From an uncultured Pseudomonadota bacterium (GTDB lineage: Bacteria; Pseudomonadota; Gammaproteobacteria; Burkholderiales; Casimicrobiaceae), in the NCBI GenBank assembly GCA_937958295.1, contig CALFEY010000230.1:1-14608 (forward strand): a DNA stretch of 14,608 bases. Reading direction: 5' to 3'. Under the pieces are notes generated by a model, which saw only the letters and a program-made list of their open reading frames with translations, was not told where the DNA came from and did no database searches. This document shows positions 7,471-14,407 of the stretch, one piece after another; position 1 is the stretch's first letter, and each line of letters starts with the position of its first letter. A program made the translations under genes and the position numbers.

Positions 7471-8273
7471 GCGTCCTGGCTCCCATCAACACCCAGCACG
7501 TCAAGACCACGGTGGCCGATCACGTGGCGTGGATCACCATCGACCATCCCGAGCGGCACAACAGCTTCGACCTCGCCACGCAGACCGATCTCACCGCGGC
7601 GTTCCGGGCGTGCGGCTCCGACCCGGCGATCGGTGCGATCGTGCTGACGGGCGCCGGCGACAAGGCCTTCTGCGCCGGGGGCTATCTTAAGGACCTGGCC
7701 GACCCGGACCACAATCAGCTCCACCAGCTCTTCGTGGGCACCGTGGAGCTCGTCAACGCGATCCGCCAGGTGCGCCAGCCCGTGATCGCTGCGGTGAACG
7801 GCTTCGCGATGGGCGGCGGCAACGAGCTCGTGGTGGCCTGCGACTTCGCGGTCGCGTCCGACCGCGCGGTGCTGGGCCAAACGGGACCGCGCATCGGCAG
7901 CGCGCCCGTCGTGGGCGGCACCAACATGCTCACGCTCATGATCGGCGAGAAGCGCGCCAAGGAAGTATCGTTCCTGTGCCGCCGCTACACCGCGCAGCAG
8001 GCATACGACATGGGCTGGATCAACGAGGTCGTGCCCCACGACCGGCTGCGCGAGCGCGTGGACGCGTGGTGCGCGGAGATCCTGGCATTGAGCCCCAAGT
8101 ACCTCGAGATCGCCAAGGTCAGCTCGAACTATTGGTGGGACCTGCTGCAACCCGGCTTCTCGCACGGCTCGCGGATGCTCGCCGCCGCCGCGGGGAGCGC
8201 GGAGATGCTCGAGGGCGCGCAGGCGTTCGTCGAGAAAAGAAAGCCGGACTTCATGCAGTTTCGCAAGCGTTAG
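7467..8273 (+). CDS. Crotonase of MenB/BadI/BamA-like type, candidate ring-opening acyl-CoA hydrolase
   Basis: 268 residues with crotonase signatures FCAGGYLKDL and NGFAMGGGNELVVACD. The stretch GQTGPRIGSAPVVGG (137-151) followed by IGEKRAKEVSFLCRRYTAQQAYDMGWINEVVP is the MenB/BadI style rather than ordinary hydratase. Glu120 sits at the first hydratase glutamate, the second is Gly140, and the MenB aspartate (Asp163 in E. coli) is replaced near Pro147, arguing against dihydroxynaphthoyl-CoA synthase. The GSAP segment recalls BamA, which hydrolytically opens a cyclic oxo-acyl-CoA. C-C hydrolysis of a cyclic beta-keto-CoA is therefore my preferred role, by inference. The start lies in an ATGA overlap with the ligase gene; a purine-rich GAGGAG (7455-7460) precedes it. 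Confidence 0.88.
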   Translation: MSVLAPINTQHVKTTVADHVAWITIDHPERHNSFDLATQTDLTAAFRACGSDPAIGAIVLTGAGDKAFCAGGYLKDLADPDHNQLHQLFVGTVELVNAIRQVRQPVIAAVNGFAMGGGNELVVACDFAVASDRAVLGQTGPRIGSAPVVGGTNMLTLMIGEKRAKEVSFLCRRYTAQQAYDMGWINEVVPHDRLRERVDAWCAEILALSPKYLEIAKVSSNYWWDLLQPGFSHGSRMLAAAAGSAEMLEGAQAFVEKRKPDFMQFRKR

Positions 8274-8293
8274 GGCGCGGCGGTCAGCGCGCC
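8274..8293 (+). other. Small GC hairpin before the binding-protein gene
   Basis: GGCGCG (8274-8279) and CGCGCC (8288-8293) can pair across an 8-base loop directly after the crotonase stop codon. No T-run follows, so it is not a standard terminator. It could mark a processing or attenuation point between the enzyme and transporter parts of the operon. A 6-bp stem is weak evidence in GC-rich DNA. Confidence 0.25.
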
Positions 8294-8311
8294 ACGAGAT
8301 CCATCAAAAAC

Positions 8312-8319
8312 AGGAGGAG
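8312..8319 (+). promoter_or_regulatory. Strong ribosome binding site of the binding-protein gene
   Basis: AGGAGGAG lies 6 bases before the ATG at 8326, preceded by an A-rich stretch (CATCAAAAACA). It is the best Shine-Dalgarno match in the window and sits in front of the gene whose product is normally needed in excess over the other transporter subunits. Confidence 0.8.
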
Positions 8320-8325
8320 TCGATC

Positions 8326-9537
8326 ATGTCGGACAAGCTTCGCATTTCCCGTCGTGGGCTGCTGCAAGGCGCGGGCGCGCTGTCGCTCGCGGGCCTCGCC
8401 CATCCCCTCACCGCGTGGGCCCAGGCCACCGGTCCCATCGTGATCGGCACCCTCACGCCGCAGACCGGCGCCGGCTCGATCTACGGCCCCGGCATGCGCG
8501 ACGCCATGGCCGCCGTAGCGAAGGAGGTCAATGCGGCCGGTGGCGTGCTCGGCCGCCAGATCCGCCTCGTGAGCGAGGACGACCAGACCAACCCGGAAGC
8601 CACCGTGCGCGCTGCGCGCAAGCTCATCGACGTCGACAAGGCCGTCGCGGTCCTGGGCCCCTGGGCCTCGTCGGTGGCCGCGGCGGTAGCGCCCGTGTGC
8701 TGGGAGAGCAAGACGTTCTGCGCCATCGTGGGCTCCGCCGACAGCATCACCAAGTTGCCGCACCAGGGCTTCCTCGTCCGCACGCAACCCAACATCTCCG
8801 CCCAGGCCGCGCGCTTCGGCAAGCTCGCCATCGACCAGGGCGCCAAGTCGATCTACTTCATGGGGCCGCAAACGCCCTTCACGCAGATCTACATCGACGT
8901 CGTGGCGGCGATGGCCAAGGCCAAGAACATCCCGTTCGCCTCCGAGATCTACGACGGCGCCAAGACGAGCTACCGCACCGAGGTGGAGAAGGCGCTGCGC
9001 GCGAAGCCGGACGTCATCCTGCTGGGCGGCTTCGTCAACGACAACGCCATCGTGCTGCGCGAGATCTTCCGCGCGGGCTACAAGGGCAAGCTGATCGGCT
9101 TCGGCACGGGCGTGAACACCAAGCTCCTTGAGAGCGTGCCGCCGGAAGCCGTGGAAGGCGTGTTCGCCGTGACGCCCTCCCCCGCCCTGGACAGCAAGGC
9201 CTACCAGCGCTTCGCGAAGCTCATCGGCAATGCCAATCCCGGCCCGTTCGAGTCGCAGGCCTACGACATGATCAATATCACGCTGCTCGCCATCGCACAG
9301 GCCAAGCAGGCCACCGGCCCTGCTATCCGCGACGCCGTGCGGCAAGTGAGCCAGGGCGGCGGCACCGTGGTCGACAATGCGGTAGACGGCATCAAGCTCA
9401 TCAGCGAGGGGAAGAAGGTCAACTACGACGGTGCGAGCGGCTCGCTCGAGTTCGACGCCGTCGGCGACATCGTCGATGCGAAGTTCAAGATCGAGCAAGT
9501 GAAGGGCGGCAAGCTCTCCACGCTCGAGATCTCCTAG
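8326..9537 (+). CDS. ABC transporter periplasmic binding protein, branched-chain amino acid type
   Basis: 403 residues of the LivK/Peripla_BP_6 type. The N-terminus has a twin-arginine pattern SRRGLLQG (8-15), a hydrophobic stretch and a likely cleavage site after AWA (residue 32), so export by Tat is likely, though Sec cannot be excluded. The mature protein opens with PIVIGTLTPQTGAGSIYGPGMRDAMAAVAKEVNAAGG, the standard first lobe of this family. It should capture the substrate in the periplasm and deliver it to the LivH/LivM permeases. In catabolic operons such proteins often bind aromatic or other carboxylic acids instead of amino acids; here the adjacent CoA enzymes support that reading. 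The gene is set off from its neighbours by 52 bases upstream with a strong ribosome binding site and 61 bases downstream with a stem-loop. Confidence 0.95.
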   Translation: MSDKLRISRRGLLQGAGALSLAGLAHPLTAWAQATGPIVIGTLTPQTGAGSIYGPGMRDAMAAVAKEVNAAGGVLGRQIRLVSEDDQTNPEATVRAARKLIDVDKAVAVLGPWASSVAAAVAPVCWESKTFCAIVGSADSITKLPHQGFLVRTQPNISAQAARFGKLAIDQGAKSIYFMGPQTPFTQIYIDVVAAMAKAKNIPFASEIYDGAKTSYRTEVEKALRAKPDVILLGGFVNDNAIVLREIFRAGYKGKLIGFGTGVNTKLLESVPPEAVEGVFAVTPSPALDSKAYQRFAKLIGNANPGPFESQAYDMINITLLAIAQAKQATGPAIRDAVRQVSQGGGTVVDNAVDGIKLISEGKKVNYDGASGSLEFDAVGDIVDAKFKIEQVKGGKLSTLEIS

Positions 9538-9549
9538 CTCGTTGCTGTC

Positions 9550-9583
9550 GCCGGGACGCTCGGGCTGCCTCGAGCGTTCCGGC
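9550..9583 (+). other. Strong stem-loop between binding-protein and ATPase genes
   Basis: Bases 9550-9564 pair with 9569-9583 over 15 positions, with two G-U pairs, around the four-base loop CTGC. The structure starts 12 bases after the binding-protein stop and ends 15 bases before the LivG start, filling most of the gap. There is no following T-run, so it is more likely an mRNA-stabilising or partial-termination element than a full terminator. Known transport operons use such intergenic structures to keep binding-protein mRNA in excess; that role here is inference. Confidence 0.75.
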
Positions 9584-9598
9584 CATCTCGCTTCCTCC

Positions 9599-10366
9599 AT
9601 GAGCCTCCTCGTCGTCCACGAGATCGAGCGCGCCTTCTATGGCCTGCGGGCGCTGCGCGGCGTCACGTTCAGCGTGCGTGCCGGCGCGATCACGGGCCTC
9701 ATCGGCCCCAACGGTGCCGGCAAGACCACGCTTTTCAACGTGGTCTCCGGCATGCTGCGCGCGGACGGCGGCCGCGTGACCTTCGATGGCAAGGACGTCA
9801 CCAACCTGCCGCCGCATGCGCTCACCCGCGCGGGGCTCGTCCGCAGCTTCCAGATCGCCCGCGGCTTTCCGCGCCTGACCGTGCTCGAGAACCTGATGCT
9901 GTACGCCCAGGACAACCCCGGCGAGACGCTCGCCGGTGCGCTGGCGGGCGGTGCGCGCGTACACGCGGCCGAAGCCCGCATCCGCGAGGAGGCGCTGCGC
10001 GTGGCGGAGCGCCTGCGCCTCGATCACGTGAAGGACAACCTCGCCTCCGATCTGTCCGGCGGGCAGAAGAAGCTCCTCGAGATCGGCCGCGTCATGATGG
10101 CCCGGCCCCGTCTCATCCTGCTCGACGAGCCTGCCGCGGGGGTCAATCCCACGCTCACCAAGGCCATCGCGGGCCACATCCGCGACCTCGCTGCCGAGGG
10201 CATGACGGTGCTCATCATCGAGCACGACATGGAGCTCGTGCGCGACCTGTGCAACCCGGTGGTCGTGATGGCCGAGGGTCGCACGCTGGTGGAAGGCACG
10301 TTCGCCGAAGTGGTGGCCGACACCCGCGTGCAGGAAGCCTACCTCGGGCGCAACGCATGGCACTGA
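9599..10366 (+). CDS. livG: ABC transporter ATP-binding protein LivG-like
   Basis: 255 residues, a cytoplasmic ATPase powering the importer. Walker A is GPNGAGKTT (36-44), the signature LSGGQKKLLEIGR starts at 152, Walker B ends at Asp176-Glu177 (LILLDEPAAGVNP) and the switch histidine is His209 (IIEHDM). FQIARGFPRLTVLENLM and the long insert after it are typical of LivG, the longer of the two ATPases. An upstream TTG at 9542 would extend the frame, but it falls before the stem-loop and adds a non-family N-terminus, so ATG 9599 is preferred. The end overlaps the next ATPase gene by 10 bases, fitting heterodimer production. Confidence 0.95.
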   Translation: MSLLVVHEIERAFYGLRALRGVTFSVRAGAITGLIGPNGAGKTTLFNVVSGMLRADGGRVTFDGKDVTNLPPHALTRAGLVRSFQIARGFPRLTVLENLMLYAQDNPGETLAGALAGGARVHAAEARIREEALRVAERLRLDHVKDNLASDLSGGQKKLLEIGRVMMARPRLILLDEPAAGVNPTLTKAIAGHIRDLAAEGMTVLIIEHDMELVRDLCNPVVVMAEGRTLVEGTFAEVVADTRVQEAYLGRNAWH

Positions 10367-11064
10367 TCACCGCCCACGACATCGTTGCCGGCTACGGCGC
10401 CAGCGAGGAGATCCTCAAGGGCGTGAGCCTGCACGTGAATGCGGGCGAGATGGTGTCGATCATCGGTCCCAACGGCGCCGGCAAGTCCACCTTCCTCAAG
10501 GTGATCGCGGGCATGCTGAAGGCGCGCCGCGGCCGCATCGAGCTCGACGGCACGTCCATTGAGGCGCTCGAGGCACGCCGCATCACGGAGCTCGGCGTGG
10601 CCTTCGTGGCGCAGGAGCAGAACACCTTTCCGTCGCTGTCGGTGGAAGAGAACCTCGCCATCGGTGCCTACCTGTTCAAAGGCGACCGCCGTCCGCGCAT
10701 GGAGGCGATGATGACGCGCTTCCCCCTGCTCCGCGAGCGGCGGCGGCAGGCCGCACGCACCCTCTCGGGCGGGCAGCGGCAAACGCTCGCCGTGGCCGCC
10801 GCGCTCATGGCATCGCCGCGGCTGTTGCTCCTCGACGAGCCTTCCGCAGGCCTTTCGCCCAAGGCCGCCGACGAGCTCTTCGCCACGCTGCAGGCGATCC
10901 GCGCCGAAGGCGTGGCCATCCTCATGGTCGAGCAGAACGCGCTCGCCGCCCTCGAGATTTCCGATCGTGCGTACGTGCTCGTGCTCGGGCGCAATGCCCG
11001 TGCGGGTGACGCCCGGGCGATCGCCGACGATCCCGAGATCCGTCGCCTCTTCCTCGGCGGCTGA
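10357..11064 (+). CDS. livF: ABC transporter ATP-binding protein LivF-like
   Basis: 235 residues, the shorter ATPase of the pair. Walker A GPNGAGKST is at 37-45, LSGGQRQTLAVAAALM starts at 136, and Walker B LLLLDEPSAGLSP has Asp160-Glu161, followed by ILMVEQNALAAL, the usual LivF version of the switch region with glutamine in place of histidine. FVAQEQNTFPSLSVEENLAIGAY is a typical Q-loop region; most relatives read VPEGR or a similar phrase there. The start inside the livG gene leaves a 10-base overlap, so translation is probably coupled. Confidence 0.95.
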   Translation: MALITAHDIVAGYGASEEILKGVSLHVNAGEMVSIIGPNGAGKSTFLKVIAGMLKARRGRIELDGTSIEALEARRITELGVAFVAQEQNTFPSLSVEENLAIGAYLFKGDRRPRMEAMMTRFPLLRERRRQAARTLSGGQRQTLAVAAALMASPRLLLLDEPSAGLSPKAADELFATLQAIRAEGVAILMVEQNALAALEISDRAYVLVLGRNARAGDARAIADDPEIRRLFLGG

Positions 11065-11082
11065 CCCGCTGCTGCCGCCCCC

Positions 11083-11952
11083 ATGGATATCCTCTCCCAA
11101 CTCGTCCAGCTCGTGATCAACGGCCTCCTCTCGGGCGCCGTGCTCGCGATGCCCGCCATCGGCTTCACGCTGATGTTCGCCGTGCTGGGCTTTCCCAACT
11201 TCGGCATCTCCGGCCACCTGGCGGTGGGCGCCTTCGCGGGCTGGGTGCTCAATGCGGTGTACGGCTGGTCGATCTGGCTCGTGATCCCTTGCGGCTTCGT
11301 TGCGGCCGGCCTCGTGGGCGTGGCCACGGACGCCCTCGTGTTCCGCCGCATGCGCACCGCCGCGCCGATCACGCTCGCCATCATCTCCGTGGCGGTGACG
11401 CTGTTCCTCGAGAACGCGCTGCGCTTCGGCTTCGGCAACACGCTGCGCACCTACACCGTGCCCCTCACCCGCGACTGGCAGGTAGGCGGCTTCCGCATCG
11501 GTACGCAGCAGGTCGAGACCGCCGCGTGGTCCCTGTGCGTGATGGCCGTCCTCTTCTGCGTGCTGCGCTACACCCAGCTCGGCCGCGCCCTGCGGGCCAC
11601 GGCCGACAATCGCGCGCTTGCGGGGGTGAAGGGCATCGATACGCAGGGCATCGCGCGGCTCGTGGTGTTCATCGGGATGGGACTCGCGGGGGCATCGGGC
11701 ATCCTCCTCGGCATCGATACCTCGATCGACCCGCTCATCGGCTTCCGCATCATGCTCGCCGTCTTCGCCGCGGCGGTGGTGGGCGGACTCGGCAGCGTGC
11801 CGGGCGCCGTGCTCGGCGCGTTCGTGATCGGCATCGCGGAGGAGGTGTCGCAGATCGTGCTCCCCGCCGTGTACAAGTCGGCCGTGGGCTTCGTGCTCAT
11901 CCTCCTGTTCCTCACGTTCCGCCCGAGCGGCCTGCTCGGCGAGCGCCGCTAG
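11083..11952 (+). CDS. livH: ABC transporter permease LivH-like
   Basis: 289 residues, highly hydrophobic with about eight membrane segments. The N-terminal VQLVINGLLSGAVLAMPAIGFTLMFAVLGFPNFGISGHLAVGAF is the LivH opening, although the usual V-N-F-A-H-G element is here P-N-F-G-I-S-G. The cytoplasmic coupling loop TQLGRALRATADNRALAGVKGID (Gly167 onward) contacts the ATPases. The C-terminus LTFRPSGLLGERR is standard. It forms the inner-membrane channel with the next gene's product. It follows livF by 18 bases without a clear ribosome binding site. Confidence 0.94.
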   Translation: MDILSQLVQLVINGLLSGAVLAMPAIGFTLMFAVLGFPNFGISGHLAVGAFAGWVLNAVYGWSIWLVIPCGFVAAGLVGVATDALVFRRMRTAAPITLAIISVAVTLFLENALRFGFGNTLRTYTVPLTRDWQVGGFRIGTQQVETAAWSLCVMAVLFCVLRYTQLGRALRATADNRALAGVKGIDTQGIARLVVFIGMGLAGASGILLGIDTSIDPLIGFRIMLAVFAAAVVGGLGSVPGAVLGAFVIGIAEEVSQIVLPAVYKSAVGFVLILLFLTFRPSGLLGERR

Positions 11953-11956
11953 GAGA
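11951..11956 (+). promoter_or_regulatory. Ribosome binding site deciding the livM start
   Basis: AGGAGA overlaps the livH stop codon (TAG 11950-11952) and sits 7 bases before GTG 11964. This spacing supports the GTG as the livM start over the in-frame ATG at 11985, and ties livM translation to the end of livH. Confidence 0.65.
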
Positions 11957-11963
11957 CCGTGCC

Positions 11964-12881
<918 letters not shown>

Positions 12882-12965
12882 CGCGGCCCGTCGGCGCGCG
12901 CCCGCCGCCTGCCGCCCCGCACGCGCGCCACGTGCCGTGTGGCCTGACGCCTCGCGCGGTCGCCG

Positions 12966-13007
12966 GCGCATCCGGTCTCGGGTGCGCACCGCCGACGCCG
13001 CGTCGGC
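12966..13007 (+). terminator. Two consecutive GC-rich hairpins, possible operon terminator without T-run
   Basis: The first hairpin pairs 12966-12974 with 12979-12987 (9 bp, one G-U, loop GTCT). The second pairs GCCGACG (12991-12997) with CGTCGGC (13001-13007) around CCG. They lie 85-125 bases after the livM stop. No T-run follows, so a classical intrinsic terminator is not shown; they may instead protect the mRNA 3' end or aid factor-dependent termination. Confidence 0.35.
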
Positions 13008-13110
13008 ATGGACGGGAATGCGACACCGTCGCCGCATCTCGCCGCCTTCCTGCGGCCGGTCATATTTCATTCATCGTCAGCGGGTTACACTTCGAAGCCG
13101 AAGCGATGGA

Positions 13111-13132
13111 AGAGCAAGCTATTTTGTGCTCT
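13111..13132. promoter_or_regulatory. Candidate upstream activator site (dyad with 10-base spacer)
   Basis: AGAGCA (13111-13116) and TGCTCT (13127-13132) are inverted copies separated by exactly 10 bases. The centre lies about 140 bases before the predicted start of the sigma-54 promoter, a usual distance for enhancer-binding protein sites. A 6-bp dyad can arise by chance in a region of this length, so this is only a candidate. Confidence 0.3.
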
Positions 13133-13142
13133 ACAATATTGT
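13133..13142. promoter_or_regulatory. AT-rich palindrome ACAATATTGT
   Basis: A perfect 10-bp palindrome directly adjoining the dyad at 13111-13132, about 128 bases before the predicted transcription start of the HD-GYP gene. It stands out in GC-rich DNA and could be a regulator or bending-protein site. Its ligand is unknown. Confidence 0.3.
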
Positions 13143-13237
13143 CATCTGGTCGAAGCAGCGCCCTCGAAGGATCTCGCAGAGGGCCGCCGGGTCGTCGACC
13201 GCGGAACGGGTCGAGGTCACTCCGTGCATGCGGCTTG

Positions 13238-13254
13238 CTGGCACTCATATTGCT
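13238..13254 (+). promoter_or_regulatory. Sigma-54 (RpoN) promoter of the HD-GYP regulator gene
   Basis: CTGGCAC, five bases, then TTGCT matches the -24/-12 consensus (YTGGCAC-N5-TTGCW). The GG at 13240-13241 and GC at 13252-13253 are separated by exactly 10 bases, as required, and a T-run follows. Transcription would begin near 13265, giving a leader of about 33 bases to ATG 13298. This predicts dependence on RpoN and an AAA+ enhancer-binding activator. Confidence 0.8.
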
Positions 13255-13297
13255 TTTTCGAACTTCTCGTACGCCATGAAGTAACCGGGGGGATCCC

Positions 13298-14407
13298 ATG
13301 AGCGCACAACTCCGTACAGCCATGCCGGGCTCCGGAGTCGTCTCCGAGCTCGCCTTTGCGCGCGCCCAGCGCAATACCGTGCTGATCGTCGACGACCTCT
13401 TCAGCAGTCGCCTGCTGCTGGCCGAGATCGTCCGACAGATCGACGGCAAGCTCAATCTCGAGCTCTTCGACACGCCGTCGCGCGCGCTCGAGTTCGCGCG
13501 CAACAACCGCGTCGACATCGTGCTCACCGACTACAAGCTGCCCGAGTTCGATGGCATCGAGCTCGTGAAGCAGATCCGCGCCCTCCCCCACTGCGTGGAC
13601 GTGCCGATCGTGGTGATCACGGTGGTCGACGACCGCAAGATCCGCTACGACGCGCTCGAGGCCGGCGCCACCGACTTCCTGATCAAGCCGCTGGACGAGC
13701 ACGAGACGCGCGCCCGCTGCGCCAACCTGCTCGAGCTGCGCCGCCACAAGATCGTGCTGTCCGACCAGGCGCGCGTGCTGCAGTACCAGGTGGACAAGTC
13801 GGTGGCCGAGATCCACGAGCGCGAGCTCGAGACACTCGCCAAGCTCGCCAAGGCCGGCGAGTTCCGCGACAAGACGACCGGCAACCACCTCATGCGGATG
13901 GCGAAGTACTCCGCGCTCATCGGGGCCCACCTGGGTTTGGGCGCCGAGACGGTGCACGTGCTCGAGGTGGCGGCCCCGATGCACGACATCGGCAAGATCG
14001 GCATTCCCGACGCGGTGCTCCTGAAAGAAGGTCCCCTCACGCGCGACGAGATCGCGCTGATGCAGACGCACCCACGCATCGGCTACGACATCCTCAAAGG
14101 CAGCCCCTCCAAGTATCTGTCGATGGGCGCCATCATCGCCCTCGGGCATCACGAGAAGTACGACGGCTCGGGCTATCCCAACGGCCTGCACGGCGACGAC
14201 ATCCCGCTCGTGGCGCGCATCGTGGCGGTGGCCGACGTGTTCGACGCGCTCGTAAGCGAGCGCCCGTACAAGCACGCGTGGGCGGTCGAAGAGGGCATCG
14301 AGTTCCTGCGCGGCCAGCGCGGCAAGCACTTCGACCCCACCTGCGTGGATGCCTTCTTCGCCGACCGCGCGAAGGTGCAGTCGATCTTCGACGAGTTCGG
14401 CGACTAG
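13298..14407 (+). CDS. Response regulator with HD-GYP domain, predicted c-di-GMP phosphodiesterase (RpfG-like)
   Basis: 369 residues. The receiver domain (about 27-150) has acidic pair Asp32-Asp33, phospho-acceptor Asp78 (LTDYKLP) and Lys130 (FLIKP). A linker with a probable helix (DQARVLQYQVDKSVAEIHERELETLAKLAKAGEF) leads to a complete HD-GYP domain: His197, His229-Asp230 in MHDIGKIGIPD, His258, His284-His285 in HHEKYDGSGYP with GYP at 292-294, and IVAVADVFDALVSERPYK. All metal-ligand motifs are intact, so c-di-GMP hydrolysis under control of a partner histidine kinase is expected. No kinase gene is nearby in the window, so the partner is unknown. A G-rich ribosome binding site (GGGGGGA, 13287-13293) precedes the ATG. 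The gene has its own sigma-54 promoter and is separate from the catabolic operon. Confidence 0.95.
   Translation: MSAQLRTAMPGSGVVSELAFARAQRNTVLIVDDLFSSRLLLAEIVRQIDGKLNLELFDTPSRALEFARNNRVDIVLTDYKLPEFDGIELVKQIRALPHCVDVPIVVITVVDDRKIRYDALEAGATDFLIKPLDEHETRARCANLLELRRHKIVLSDQARVLQYQVDKSVAEIHERELETLAKLAKAGEFRDKTTGNHLMRMAKYSALIGAHLGLGAETVHVLEVAAPMHDIGKIGIPDAVLLKEGPLTRDEIALMQTHPRIGYDILKGSPSKYLSMGAIIALGHHEKYDGSGYPNGLHGDDIPLVARIVAVADVFDALVSERPYKHAWAVEEGIEFLRGQRGKHFDPTCVDAFFADRAKVQSIFDEFGD

Larger units (their letters stand above)
12882..13237. other. Gap after livM without a convincing gene
   Basis: The first half is very GC-rich and carries two hairpins; the second half, from about 13060, is markedly richer in A+T and contains a dyad with a 10-base spacer and a 10-base palindrome before the sigma-54 promoter. 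Open frames crossing the gap run on from livM shadows or give peptides without recognisable motifs or neighbour-like composition. It looks like a terminator region followed by the control region of the HD-GYP gene. Confidence 0.6.

Noticed and set aside
7467..8273. Identification of the second crotonase as MenB of menaquinone synthesis
   Set aside because: The region resembles MenB, but the key aspartate is replaced and no other menaquinone genes are near; a catabolic operon surrounds it.
13061..13069. CATATTTCA, similar to half of the operator at 126-153
   Set aside because: Only one arm is present and with a mismatch, so shared regulation with the catabolic operon is not supported.
13195..13214. 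6-bp inverted repeat TCGACC/GGTCGA upstream of the sigma-54 promoter
   Set aside because: Short GC-rich dyads of this kind are expected by chance, and it lies closer to the promoter than most enhancer sites.
13276..13284. Minimal frame ATG-AAG-TAA shortly before the HD-GYP start
   Set aside because: A two-codon frame in the leader could in principle affect initiation, but it lacks a ribosome binding site and nothing else supports it.
13008..13301. 97-codon forward frame in the gap before the HD-GYP gene
   Set aside because: No recognisable motif, no clear ribosome binding site, and it covers the sigma-54 promoter and runs into the real start codon.
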